Positions 1 to 8,065 of a stretch of 64,000 nucleotides of DNA are shown here, one piece after another. Location: contig NZ_JAJOZR010000001.1 of NCBI RefSeq assembly GCF_021168455.1, positions 124,001 through 188,000 on the forward strand, written 5' to 3'. Below the pieces are notes generated by a model. That model was given only the letters and a program-made list of their open reading frames with translations. It had not been told where the DNA came from and searched no databases. This DNA is from Ferranicluibacter quercicola. GTDB lineage: Bacteria > Pseudomonadota > Alphaproteobacteria > Rhizobiales > Rhizobiaceae. Numbering within the stretch: the first letter of the stretch is position 1; every line of letters begins with the position of its first letter. Position numbers and translations under genes: made by a program.

Positions 1-1
1 C

Positions 2-109
2 GGCCGGGCGATCGCGCCGAGCGAGCCGGGCCTCGGCATCGCCTGGGATTGGGAGGCGGTCAAGGCGCAGAGCGTTTCCGAGTTCACACGCGATATCACG
101 GCGCAATAG
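2..109 (+). CDS. C-terminal fragment, probably enolase-superfamily (mandelate racemase/muconate lactonizing type) enzyme
   Basis: The window opens inside this gene. The frame reads 35 residues to a TAG stop that overlaps the ribosome binding site of the next gene. The stretch SEPGLGIAWDWEAV resembles the last conserved segment of enolase-superfamily dehydratases, where a PGLGI motif comes shortly before the C-terminus. A similar PGLGIEVDED stretch closes the DgoD protein elsewhere in this window. As first visible gene of a deoxy-sugar operon, a sugar-acid dehydratase fits. The catalytic part lies outside the window, so the family call rests on one short motif and is tentative. Confidence 0.45.
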   Translation, partial: GRAIAPSEPGLGIAWDWEAVKAQSVSEFTRDITAQ

Positions 110-118
110 GAGGTCGCG

Positions 119-448
119 ATGCAACGGATGGGAATGGTCATCGGGCTGCAGCCGGACAAGATAGCAGAATACAAGGCGCTACATGCGGCGGTGTGGCCGG
201 AGATCCTGGCGCTCATTTCGGCCTGCAACATCACAGACTATTCGATCTTTCTGAAAGAGCCGGAGAACTTGTTGTTCGGCACCTGGACCTATATCGGCAC
301 TGATTTCGCGGCGGATATGGCGAAGATGGCGGCCGATCCGCGCAATCAGGACTGGTGGGCCGTCTGCATGCCCTGCCAGAAGCCGCTGGAAACACGCAAA
401 GAGGGGGAATGGTGGGCGATGATGGAGGAGGTTTTCCATCATGACTGA
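119..448 (+). CDS. L-rhamnose/L-fucose mutarotase family protein (RhaM/RhaU fold)
   Basis: A protein of 109 residues, the usual length for the RhaM family, which interconverts alpha and beta anomers of 6-deoxy-hexoses in the cytoplasm. The family signature is visible: an N-terminal strand GMVIGL, then EYKALHAAVWPE with Tyr18 and His22 at the places of the family's active-site residues, and a conserved WW pair near the C-terminus (QDWWAV). GGAG lies six bases before the ATG and overlaps the stop of the preceding gene. The next gene starts inside it (ATGACTGA, 8-base overlap), so the two are probably translationally coupled. The downstream L-fuconate genes make L-fucose the likely sugar rather than rhamnose; that is inferred from context. 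Confidence 0.8.
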   Translation: MQRMGMVIGLQPDKIAEYKALHAAVWPEILALISACNITDYSIFLKEPENLLFGTWTYIGTDFAADMAKMAADPRNQDWWAVCMPCQKPLETRKEGEWWAMMEEVFHHD

Positions 449-1553
449 CACCCGCTTGACTGACACACGCGAAGGCAACGCGCCTTTCGATCCCGCGAGC
501 CTGCAGCAATGGTGGCCGAAGCCGGGCCGTCCGCGCCCGATCGTCATCTTCGGCGCGGGCAGTATTGTCGGCGACGCACATTTTCCCGCCTACAGGAAAG
601 CCGGCTTCCCGGTGGCGGGGCTTTACGACCCGGATCGGGAGAAGGCGCACGCGATGGCGGCGCGCTGGGGTGTCGAGGCCTATGCGTCCATGGAGGAGGC
701 CGCGGCGGTCGACGGCGCGATCTTCGATCTGGCGACGCCGCCCGCGGCGCATGCCCATATTCTCGGGGCGATTCCACAGGGTTCCTACGCTCTGATCCAG
801 AAGCCGATGGGGGCCGATCTCGATGCGGCGACCAAGATCCTCGACCTCTGCCGGAAGCGCAAGCTCCATGCTGCCGTGAACTTCCAGCTTCGCTTTGCGC
901 CGATGATGCTGGCGCTCAAGGATGCCATCCGGCGCGGGCTGCTCGGCGATGTCGTGGATGTCGACGCTCACGTCGCACTGGCGACGCCCTGGGGCCTGTG
1001 GCCTTTCCTGAAAGGGCTGCCGCGGATCGAGATCGCCATGCACTCGATCCACTATCTCGATCTCGTGCGCAGCCTGCTGGGCGAACCGCTGGGCGTTCAC
1101 GCAAAGACCATCGGACACCCCGGGCACGCTGTCGCGCAGACGCGAACGAGCGCGATTCTCGACTATGGCGACAGCGTGCGTTGCGCGCTGTCGATCAATC
1201 ACGACCATGATTTCGGCCGAAAATTCCAGGCCTGCGAATTCCGCATCTGCGGCACCAAAGGGGCGGCCTACGTCAAGCTTGGCGTCAATCTCGACTATCC
1301 CAAGGGCGAGCCGGACGAACTGTGGATCTCTCCCGCAGGCGGTGACGGCTGGGTCGAGATTCCGCTGGAAGGCACATGGTTTCCGGACGCCTTCATCGGC
1401 CGCATGGCAAACCTCCAGCGCTTTGCGAGCGGCGAGGACGAGACGCTCGTCGGCACCGTGGACGACGCCTGGCGGACCATGGCCTTGGTCGAAGCCGCCT
1501 ATCAATCCAGCGCCCAGCCCGCGACGCCGGTGCGCGCGCTGCCGGAGACATGA
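441..1553 (+). CDS. Gfo/Idh/MocA family NAD(P)-dependent sugar oxidoreductase
   Basis: A protein of 370 residues with an N-terminal Rossmann fold (VIFGAGSIVGDAHFPAYRKAG) and the Gfo/Idh/MocA pattern: a strand ending in LIQKP, where most members have EKP, and a second-domain helix with EIAMHSIHYLDL whose histidines suit a catalytic site. Such enzymes oxidise or reduce a hydroxyl of a sugar or sugar acid with NAD(P). In this operon it could be the dehydrogenase that makes the lactone from L-fucose, since no other candidate for that step is visible, but this is inference. The N-terminus contains an internal echo (TDTR-LTDTR). The start overlaps the mutarotase stop; the stop is one base before the next ATG. 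Confidence 0.8.
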   Translation: MTDTRLTDTREGNAPFDPASLQQWWPKPGRPRPIVIFGAGSIVGDAHFPAYRKAGFPVAGLYDPDREKAHAMAARWGVEAYASMEEAAAVDGAIFDLATPPAAHAHILGAIPQGSYALIQKPMGADLDAATKILDLCRKRKLHAAVNFQLRFAPMMLALKDAIRRGLLGDVVDVDAHVALATPWGLWPFLKGLPRIEIAMHSIHYLDLVRSLLGEPLGVHAKTIGHPGHAVAQTRTSAILDYGDSVRCALSINHDHDFGRKFQACEFRICGTKGAAYVKLGVNLDYPKGEPDELWISPAGGDGWVEIPLEGTWFPDAFIGRMANLQRFASGEDETLVGTVDDAWRTMALVEAAYQSSAQPATPVRALPET

Positions 1554-1554
1554 G

Positions 1555-2004
1555 ATGATCGAGCAGACGCTCTATTTCGAAGACTACGAGCTCGGCCACC
1601 AGCGGCTGACGACGGGACGAACCATGACGGAGACGGATTTCGTCGTCCATGCAGGTCATACCGGCGACTTCTTTCCGCACCATATGGACAGCGAATTCGC
1701 ACGGACCCTGCCCGGCGGGCAACGGATCGCGCATGGCACCATGATCTTCTCGATCGGCATCGGAATGACCGCATCGCTCATCAATCCTGTCGCCTTTTCC
1801 TACGGTTACGATAGGTTGAGATTCGTGCGCCCGGTTCATATCGGCGATACGATCAGGACGCGGGTGACGATCTCCGCCAGGGAGGATGATCCCAAGCGCG
1901 CCGACAGGGGCCGGGTGATCGAGCGGTGCGAGGTGCTGAACCAGCGCGACGAGGTCGTGCTGGCGGCAGACCACATTCTGCTCGTCGAACGAAAACAGAA
2001 GTGA
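1555..2004 (+). CDS. MaoC-like dehydratase/hydratase (hot-dog fold)
   Basis: A protein of 149 residues. The sequence has the MaoC (R-hydratase) motif: an aspartate and histidine in GDFFPHHMDSEFA, then a glycine-rich segment GGQRIAHGTM, followed by a strand RFVRPVHIGDTIRTRV typical of hot-dog enzymes. The family normally hydrates enoyl-CoA, but stand-alone copies are common in sugar-acid operons and their role there is not established. It starts one base after the stop of the oxidoreductase and sits 10 bases before the dehydrogenase gene, so it clearly belongs to the operon. I cannot name its reaction; dehydration or hydration of a sugar-acid intermediate is a guess. Confidence 0.75.
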   Translation: MIEQTLYFEDYELGHQRLTTGRTMTETDFVVHAGHTGDFFPHHMDSEFARTLPGGQRIAHGTMIFSIGIGMTASLINPVAFSYGYDRLRFVRPVHIGDTIRTRVTISAREDDPKRADRGRVIERCEVLNQRDEVVLAADHILLVERKQK

Positions 2005-2014
2005 GGACGAAACC

Positions 2015-2749
2015 ATGACGACGACAATGACGGGCAGGACGGTGCTGATCACAGCCGCGGCCCAGGGAATCGGGCGCGCGACCGCTCTCGCCTTTGCCAA
2101 GGCGGGTGCTACCGTGCACGCAACCGACATCAACCTCGACATTCTCTCCGAAATCGCCGGCGAGCCCGGCATCCTGACGCACAGGCTCGATGTGCTCGAC
2201 GCCGCTGCCGTGACGGCGCTGGTCGAGGAGGTCGGCGCGGTGGATGTGCTCTTCAATTGCGCCGGCGTCGTCCATTCCGGCTCGATCCTTGAGATGGCCG
2301 ACAAGGACCTGGAGTTCGCCTTCGACCTCAACGTCAAGGCGATGATCCGAACCATTCGCGCGGTGCTGCCCGGCATGATCGAGCGCAAGGATGGCGCCAT
2401 CATCAACATGGCCTCTGTCGCTTCCAGCATCAAGGGTGTGCCGAACCGCTTCGCCTATGGCACGACCAAGGCTGCCGTCATCGGCCTCACCAAGGCGGTC
2501 GCCGCCGATTACGTTGCCGCCGGCATCCGGTGCAACGCGATTTGCCCCGGCACGGTCGAGAGCCCCTCGCTCGAAGGGCGCATGCGTGCCCAGGGCGACT
2601 ACGAGACGGCGCGCGCCGCCTTCATCGCCCGCCAGCCGATGGGCCGGCTTGGAACGGCAGAGGAAATCGCCGATCTTGCCGTCCATCTCGCCGGCGCCAC
2701 GTATACCACGGGCCAGGCCTATGCCATCGACGGTGGCTGGTCGATTTGA
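2015..2749 (+). CDS. SDR, probable 2-keto-3-deoxy-L-fuconate dehydrogenase
   Basis: A classical short-chain dehydrogenase of 244 residues. Visible are the nucleotide loop TAAAQGIG (13-20), Asp38 after the second strand (favouring NAD over NADP), NCAG (81-84), catalytic Ser134, Tyr148 and Lys152 (YGTTK), and the PG segment CPGTVESPSL. The closest remembered relatives are the 2-keto-3-deoxy-L-fuconate dehydrogenase of Xanthomonas and the DHRS6/BDH2 group, which share NMASVASSIKGVPNR and AIDGGWS almost word for word. The predicted reaction is oxidation of 2-keto-3-deoxy-L-fuconate to the 2,4-diketo acid, the substrate of the FAH-family enzyme encoded next. A second in-frame ATG lies at 2027. Confidence 0.85.
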   Translation: MTTTMTGRTVLITAAAQGIGRATALAFAKAGATVHATDINLDILSEIAGEPGILTHRLDVLDAAAVTALVEEVGAVDVLFNCAGVVHSGSILEMADKDLEFAFDLNVKAMIRTIRAVLPGMIERKDGAIINMASVASSIKGVPNRFAYGTTKAAVIGLTKAVAADYVAAGIRCNAICPGTVESPSLEGRMRAQGDYETARAAFIARQPMGRLGTAEEIADLAVHLAGATYTTGQAYAIDGGWSI

Positions 2750-2791
2750 CCGACCGCTCGCCTCTCAGCTGAAAACCGCAAGGATACTGCC

Positions 2792-3637
2792 ATGAAATTC
2801 GTTCGTTACGGTGCCGAGGGCGCCGAGAAGCCCGGTCTCGTCGACGCAACCGGTGCCATTCGCGACCTTTCCGGTCACATCTCCGATCTCTCCGGCGGAT
2901 CCATCGATCCCGATGCCCTGGCGAAGCTCGGCGCCGTCGATCCGGCCTCGCTGCCGCTGGTCTCCGCAGAGGAGCGCCTCGGCGCCTGCGTTGCCGGCAC
3001 CGGCAAGTTCATCTGCATCGGCCTCAATTATTCCGACCACGCCGCGGAGACCGGCGCGACCGTGCCGCCGGAGCCGATCATCTTCATGAAGGCGACGTCG
3101 GCCATTTCGGGCCCGAACGACGATCTTCTCATCCCGCGCGGCTCGGAAAAGACCGACTGGGAGGTCGAACTCGGCATCGTCATCGGCCGCAAGGCGAAAT
3201 ATGTCAGCGAAGACGAAGCGCTCGATTATGTCGCCGGCTATTGCACGATCCACGACGTCAGCGAACGCGCCTTCCAGACCGAGCGCTCGGGCCAGTGGAC
3301 CAAGGGCAAGTCGTGCGACACGTTCGGGCCGACCGGTCCGTGGCTGGTGACGAAGGACGAGGTTCCCGATCCGCAGAACCTGCGCCTCTGGCTCAAGGTC
3401 AATGGCGAGACCATGCAGGACGGCACGACCAAGACCATGGTCTACGGCGCGGCCTATCTCGTTTCCTACCTCTCGCAGTTCATGTCGCTGCAGCCGGGCG
3501 ACATCATCTCCACGGGCACACCTCCGGGTGTCGGCATGGGCATGAAGCCGCCGCGCTACCTCAAGCCCGGCGACGTCATCGAGCTGGGGATCGACGGTCT
3601 CGGTTCGCAGCGCCAGACCGCCCGCGCCGACGCCTGA
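2792..3637 (+). CDS. FAH-family hydrolase, probable 2,4-diketo-3-deoxy-L-fuconate hydrolase
   Basis: A protein of 281 residues of the fumarylacetoacetate hydrolase family. The metal ligands are in place: Glu124 and Glu126 in DWEVELG and Asp155 in IHDVSER. The PGDIISTGTPPGVGMG loop is also typical of the family. Together with the neighbouring SDR and fuconate dehydratase this fits the hydrolase that splits 2,4-diketo-3-deoxy-L-fuconate into pyruvate and L-lactate. Automatic pipelines often call such proteins ureidoglycolate lyase; the operon argues against that. AAGGA lies about nine bases before the ATG. Confidence 0.85.
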   Translation: MKFVRYGAEGAEKPGLVDATGAIRDLSGHISDLSGGSIDPDALAKLGAVDPASLPLVSAEERLGACVAGTGKFICIGLNYSDHAAETGATVPPEPIIFMKATSAISGPNDDLLIPRGSEKTDWEVELGIVIGRKAKYVSEDEALDYVAGYCTIHDVSERAFQTERSGQWTKGKSCDTFGPTGPWLVTKDEVPDPQNLRLWLKVNGETMQDGTTKTMVYGAAYLVSYLSQFMSLQPGDIISTGTPPGVGMGMKPPRYLKPGDVIELGIDGLGSQRQTARADA

Positions 3638-3666
3638 ATCTCATCGCCTCTCTCTCCGGAGCCCCC

Positions 3667-4944
3667 ATGACCCGCATTACAGATCTGCGCGTGTTCGACC
3701 TGCGCTTTCCGACGTCCCAGAGCCTCGACGGCTCGGATGCCATGAATCCCGATCCGGATTACTCGGCAGCCTATGTCATTCTCGACACGGACACGCCCGG
3801 TCTTGGCGGTCATGGCCTGACCTTCACCATCGGTCGCGGCAACGAGATCTGCTGCATGGCCATCCAGGCGATGCGGCATCTCGTCGTGGGCACGGAGCTT
3901 TCGACGGTGCTGGAAAACCCCGGCCGCTACTGGCGACACCTGACGAGCGACAGTCAGCTGCGCTGGATCGGGCCGGAAAAGGGCGCGATGCATCTGGCGA
4001 CCGGCGCCGTCGTCAACGCGGTCTGGGACCTGCTCGCCAAGCAGGCGGGAAAGCCGGTCTGGCAGATGGTCAGCGAGATGTCGCCCGAGCAGATCGCCGA
4101 CATTGTCGACTATCGCTACTTGACCGACGTGCTGACGCGCGACGAGGCGATCGACATCCTGAAGCGCGCCGAGCCCGGCAAGGCCGAGCGCATGGCGGTG
4201 CTGCGGGCAGAGGGCTATACCTGCTACACCACGTCCGCCGGCTGGCTCGGCTATGACGACGAGAAGCTGCGCCGCCTCTGCCAGGAGGCCATCGACGAGG
4301 GGTTCAACCACGTCAAGATGAAGGTTGGACGCGATCTCGAGGACGACATCCGCCGCCTCACGATCGCCCGCGAGGTCATCGGCCCCGATCGCTATCTGAT
4401 GATCGACGCCAACCAGGTCTGGGAAGTCGGCGAAGCCATCGACTGGGTCAAACAGCTCGCTTTCTGCAAGCCCTTCTTCATTGAGGAGCCGACGAGCCCG
4501 GATGACGTCGCCGGCCACCGCAAGATCCGCCAGGCGATATCCCCCGTGAAGGTCGCCACCGGCGAGATGTGCCAGAACCGCATCATGTTCAAGCAGTTCA
4601 TCGCCGAAGGCGCGATCGATATCGTGCAGATCGACAGCTGCCGCATGGGCGGGCTGAACGAGGTTCTGGCCGTGCTTCTCGTCGCCGCGAAGTACCAGCT
4701 GCCGGTCTGGCCGCATGCCGGCGGCGTCGGTCTCTGCGAATATGTGCAGCATCTCTCGATGATCGACTATGTGGCCGTTTCCGGCACGAAGACGGATCGC
4801 GTCATCGAATATGTCGACCATCTGCACGAGCATTTTCTTGAGCCCTGCATCATCGAGAACGCGGCCTACATGCCGCCGACCCGTCCGGGTTTCTCCATCG
4901 AGATGAAGGCGCAATCGATCGCGGATTATACGTTCAAGGGCTGA
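3667..4944 (+). CDS. L-fuconate dehydratase (enolase superfamily)
   Basis: A protein of 425 residues matching the L-fuconate dehydratase of Xanthomonas in sequence character and residue spacing. The active site is complete: Lys217 and Lys219 (VKMKVG), metal ligands Asp247 (MIDANQ), Glu273 (FIEEP) and Glu300 (ATGE), then Asp323 (QID) paired with the base His350 (WPHAGGVG). It removes water from L-fuconate to give 2-keto-3-deoxy-L-fuconate in a Mg2+-dependent reaction. The ATG at 3667 is chosen because the open frame upstream of it overlaps the FAH gene. It is the last gene of the operon and is followed within 35 bases by a terminator. Confidence 0.9.
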   Translation: MTRITDLRVFDLRFPTSQSLDGSDAMNPDPDYSAAYVILDTDTPGLGGHGLTFTIGRGNEICCMAIQAMRHLVVGTELSTVLENPGRYWRHLTSDSQLRWIGPEKGAMHLATGAVVNAVWDLLAKQAGKPVWQMVSEMSPEQIADIVDYRYLTDVLTRDEAIDILKRAEPGKAERMAVLRAEGYTCYTTSAGWLGYDDEKLRRLCQEAIDEGFNHVKMKVGRDLEDDIRRLTIAREVIGPDRYLMIDANQVWEVGEAIDWVKQLAFCKPFFIEEPTSPDDVAGHRKIRQAISPVKVATGEMCQNRIMFKQFIAEGAIDIVQIDSCRMGGLNEVLAVLLVAAKYQLPVWPHAGGVGLCEYVQHLSMIDYVAVSGTKTDRVIEYVDHLHEHFLEPCIIENAAYMPPTRPGFSIEMKAQSIADYTFKG

Positions 4945-4976
4945 ACGCGGCGGATCGACGACTGCGTTAACACAGA

Positions 4977-5004
4977 AGCCGGGCTGTTCGCAGCCCGGCT
5001 TTTT
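4977..5004 (+). terminator. Rho-independent terminator of the fucose operon
   Basis: A perfect 10-bp stem (AGCCGGGCTG and CAGCCCGGCT) closes a TTCG tetraloop and is followed by TTTT. It lies 32 bases after the dehydratase stop and separates the operon from the TRAP genes. Confidence 0.9.
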
Positions 5005-5046
5005 GCGTCTGAAAAGGAGGTCGGTACTTACGCCTTGACCGCCAGT

Positions 5047-5083
5047 GAATATTCTTTCATAACAGATCTATTCGTATATGAAT
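5047..5083 (+). promoter_or_regulatory. Candidate operator region before the first TRAP operon
   Basis: Two AT-rich dyads lie 37-73 bases before the dctP start: GAATATTC (5047-5054, perfect) and ATTCGTATATGAAT (5070-5083, one mismatch per arm). The stretch is clearly poorer in G+C than its surroundings. Repeated GAAT/ATTC half sites suggest a dimeric repressor such as a GntR-type protein, but no partner is identified. Confidence 0.35.
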
Positions 5084-5119
5084 GATGCCAGGGGAGGAGC
5101 CCGGGCAGTGGAGGGTCTC

Positions 5120-6094
5120 ATGAAGAGCATGCTCGTCGCGTCCGCACTGGCGGCGCTATCCTTTTGTGGTGTGGCGCAGGCGCAGGAATACAGCCTGCGG
5201 TTCTCAACCTCGCAGGTCAATCCGAACGAACCGATCGTCAAGGCGATGAAGCTCTATGCCGAGCGCGTCGGCGAGCGTTCCGGTGGCCGCATCGCCATCA
5301 CCGTCATGACGGGCGACCAGCTGGGTGCGCAGAAGAAGGTCAACGAGATGGTCATGAGCGGCGCAAGCCTGCTCAGCGCCACGGATTACGGTCAGCTCGG
5401 GCAGTTCGAGCCGGATATGTCGATCCTCGCCGGCCCCTATGTCTACCCGAGCATCGAAGCGAGCGACAAGCTGTTTGCCTCCGACGTGTTCACGGAGCTC
5501 TCGGCAAAGCTCGAGGCCAAGGGCCTGAAGATCATCATGCCGAATGGCTTGTTCGGATACAGACACATCATCGCCGACAAGGCGGTGCGCACCCCGGCCG
5601 ATCTCGCCGGCGTCACTGTGCGCGTGCCGTCTTCGCCGATCATGATGGCGACATTCGCCACATACGGTGCCCGCCCGACGGAGCTTCCCTGGGGCGACGT
5701 CTACAATGCGCTGCAGACGGGCGTGGTCGATGCCGCGGAAGGCCCGTTCGGTTCCATCGCCGGCGCGAAGCTGAACGAGACGCGCAAGGTCATCTCCAAG
5801 ACCGGCCATCAAGTCATGTTCACCGCCTGGGTTGCCTCGGCCAGCTTCTACAACAGCCTGCCGGAAGACCTGCAGAAAGTGCTGACGGAGGAAGGCCAGA
5901 GGATCGCCGTCGATCTGACGAAGATGACGATCGAGACCGACGATGGCTATGCCAAGCAGCTGGCCGACAGCGGTGTCGAGATCGTCTCGGATGTGGACGT
6001 CCCCGCCTTCATCGAGGCCTCGAAATCCGCCTATGGCAAGGTGCCGAACCTGACGCCGGGCATGTTCGAGCGCATTCAGGCCACCATGCAGTAA
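5120..6094 (+). CDS. dctP: TRAP transporter solute-binding protein (DctP family)
   Basis: A periplasmic binding protein of 324 residues. The start at 5120 is preferred over an in-frame ATG at 5078 because it directly precedes a Sec signal peptide (MKSMLVASALAALSFCGVAQA) and has GGAGGG five to six bases upstream. The mature part shows the DctP pattern: ELPWGDVYNALQTGVVDAAEGP near the hinge, and the conserved RVPSSPIM segment, whose arginine normally binds a substrate carboxylate. The ligand is therefore probably an organic or sugar acid. Its place beside the fucose operon hints at L-fuconate or a related aldonate, but it lies behind a terminator and may be regulated separately. Confidence 0.85.
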   Translation: MKSMLVASALAALSFCGVAQAQEYSLRFSTSQVNPNEPIVKAMKLYAERVGERSGGRIAITVMTGDQLGAQKKVNEMVMSGASLLSATDYGQLGQFEPDMSILAGPYVYPSIEASDKLFASDVFTELSAKLEAKGLKIIMPNGLFGYRHIIADKAVRTPADLAGVTVRVPSSPIMMATFATYGARPTELPWGDVYNALQTGVVDAAEGPFGSIAGAKLNETRKVISKTGHQVMFTAWVASASFYNSLPEDLQKVLTEEGQRIAVDLTKMTIETDDGYAKQLADSGVEIVSDVDVPAFIEASKSAYGKVPNLTPGMFERIQATMQ

Positions 6095-6102
6095 GGGCGA
6101 GG

Positions 6103-6125
6103 GCCCGGCCGGACACAGGCCGGGC
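6103..6125 (+). repeat. GC-rich hairpin between dctP and dctQ
   Basis: Arms GCCCGGCC (6103-6110) and GGCCGGGC (6118-6125) enclose a 7-base loop. No T-tract follows, so it is more likely an mRNA-stabilising or attenuating hairpin than a full terminator. Confidence 0.6.
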
Positions 6126-6146
6126 TGTCCCCTGCCGGGAGCTTTC

Positions 6147-6659
6147 ATGGACATTCCTGACCAAATCTCGATCGAGCCGCCGCTCTGGAGACTTCGACGT
6201 TTCGATGAGGCCGTGGGCGTCGTTGCCCTACTGGTCATCGTCGTCTCCATCCTCTGGGGCATCGTCAGCCGCTACATCTTTCCGCAGCCGGCCGCCTGGA
6301 CCTACGAGCTTGCGATCCTCGCCTTCTCCTATCTCGTCTTCTTCGGAGCGGTTGCCGGCGTGCGTCTCGGCACCCACGCCGCGATCGACGTCCTGGTCGC
6401 CGCATTGCCGGAGCGCTGGCAGGACGGAATCCGCTGGTTCAACTATGGGCTCCTGACCGCCTTCTTCGTCCTGATGACCGGCCTGTTCGTCTGGCAGGCC
6501 TGGACCTCGCGCAATGTGCACACCATCGCGCTCGATCTGTCCCGCAGCATTGCCTATGCGCCGCTGGCCATCGCCTCTGCCGGCATGCTGTTGCAACACC
6601 TCATCGTCGAGCGGCCCTGGCGGCCGCGCACGCACCGCATCGTGGATTCGATCATATGA
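6147..6659 (+). CDS. dctQ: TRAP transporter small permease (DctQ family)
   Basis: A membrane protein of 170 residues with four predicted transmembrane helices, at about 23-43, 51-71, 95-115 and 130-150. This is the normal size and topology of the small TRAP subunit, which links the binding protein to the large subunit. GGGAG lies upstream of the ATG. Its stop overlaps the dctM start in an ATGA junction, so the two membrane subunits are translationally coupled. The helix with WTYELAILAFSYLVFFGA is characteristic of the family. Confidence 0.85.
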   Translation: MDIPDQISIEPPLWRLRRFDEAVGVVALLVIVVSILWGIVSRYIFPQPAAWTYELAILAFSYLVFFGAVAGVRLGTHAAIDVLVAALPERWQDGIRWFNYGLLTAFFVLMTGLFVWQAWTSRNVHTIALDLSRSIAYAPLAIASAGMLLQHLIVERPWRPRTHRIVDSII

Positions 6660-7969
6660 CATTCTTCCATTTGGCCGGCCCGTCGCTCGTCGTCGTCGTC
6701 CTGTTTCTGTTATCGACGCCGATCACCTGGGCGCTGGCGATCGGCGCACTGACCTTCTTCTTCCTGAACATGGACATGATCCCCCTGTCCAATTTCGCGC
6801 AGGAGATGGCGGAAGGCAGCCAGTCCGTGTCCTTGCTGGCGCTGCCGCTCTTCGTGCTGGCCGGCTGCATCATGAATGCGTCTGGCATCACGCGACGGCT
6901 CCTGACGCTCGCCGACGTGCTGGTCGGGCACATGACGGGCGCGCTGGCGCAGATGTGCACCGTGCTCGCCACGCTACTCGGCGGCCTGACCGCGTCGGCC
7001 AATGCGGATGCCGCGATGCTGGCGAAGACGCTCGGCATCCAGATGGCCGAGCGTGGCTACAGCCGGGCCTTCGCTGCCGTCATCACCTCGTCCGCCGCCA
7101 TCATCACCAGCCTCATCCCGCCGTCGATCGGCCTGATCGTCTACGGCTTTCTCGCGGAAACATCGATCGGGCGGCTGTTTGCGGCCGGCGTCATCCCGGG
7201 TCTCGTGCTGGCGCTCGGGCTGATGATCACGACGCATTTTATCGCCCGCAAGCGCGGCTATCGCTCTCTGCGCGACAGGCGCGCCACCGGCGCGGAGATG
7301 CGCACCGCGCTGATCGATGGGCTCTGGGCCCTTTCCATTCCCGTCGTCATCTTCGCGGGCACGCGCTACGGCCTGTTCACGACGACGGAAGCCGGCGCCG
7401 TGGTCGTCGTCTATGTCCTTTTCGTTGCGATCTTCGGCTACCGCGAATTCACCGTGCGCCAGATCCCCGAGGTGCTGGCGGAGGCCGTGCGGGATTCCGC
7501 CGTCGTCATGGTGATGATCTGCGCGGCTGCCGCCTTCGGCTTCTACCTCGCCTGGGAGCAGGTGCCGCAGGCGATGTCGGGCTGGCTCGGCGGTGCGACG
7601 AGCAATCCGCTCGTCATGCTGCTCCTCATCAATCTCATGCTGCTCGTCATCGGCACGGCGATCGAGGGCTCGGCGGCGCTCATCATTCTGACGCCGATGC
7701 TCATCCCGATCATCGACGGCGTCCATATCGATCGCGTCCATTTCGGCATCATCTTCATCACCAACCTCACCATTGCCGGCATCACCCCGCCCGTCGGCGG
7801 ACTGATGTATATCTCGTCCATGGTGATGAAAGTTTCGATGATGGCCTATGCGCGGGAGGTTTTGCCGTACCTCGCCATGATGATGGTGTTGCTCGGCGTG
7901 CTCAGCCTCTTCCCGCAGCTTTCGCTCTGGCTGCCGAACCTCATCTACGGAACCGCCGCCGTTCAATAG
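6656..7969 (+). CDS. dctM: TRAP transporter large permease (DctM family)
   Basis: A protein of 437 residues with about twelve hydrophobic segments, the sodium-coupled transport subunit. Family markers are GGLTASANADAAMLAK in the first half (a glycine- and serine-rich hairpin), SLIPPSIGLIVYGFLAETSIGRLFAAGVIPG, and NLTIAGITPPVGGLMY in the second half. It starts inside the dctQ stop (ATGA). The gene ends the operon and faces a convergent chemoreceptor gene. A weak hairpin (CAGCCC/GGGCTG, 8023-8040) lies in the 96-base gap. Confidence 0.88.
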   Translation: MTFFHLAGPSLVVVVLFLLSTPITWALAIGALTFFFLNMDMIPLSNFAQEMAEGSQSVSLLALPLFVLAGCIMNASGITRRLLTLADVLVGHMTGALAQMCTVLATLLGGLTASANADAAMLAKTLGIQMAERGYSRAFAAVITSSAAIITSLIPPSIGLIVYGFLAETSIGRLFAAGVIPGLVLALGLMITTHFIARKRGYRSLRDRRATGAEMRTALIDGLWALSIPVVIFAGTRYGLFTTTEAGAVVVVYVLFVAIFGYREFTVRQIPEVLAEAVRDSAVVMVMICAAAAFGFYLAWEQVPQAMSGWLGGATSNPLVMLLLINLMLLVIGTAIEGSAALIILTPMLIPIIDGVHIDRVHFGIIFITNLTIAGITPPVGGLMYISSMVMKVSMMAYAREVLPYLAMMMVLLGVLSLFPQLSLWLPNLIYGTAAVQ

Positions 7970-8065
7970 CGTCTTTCCGCCACGACCGCGCCGGAGCCGG
8001 CAGCTTTCCTCCAGGCATGCGACAGCCCCTGTCCGGGCTGCTGCCGTCCAGTCCGGCCGCGGACG

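Noticed and set aside
2792..3637. Reading this gene as ureidoglycolate lyase
   Set aside because: The operon contains fuconate-pathway enzymes and no purine-degradation gene; the FAH fold alone does not decide the substrate.
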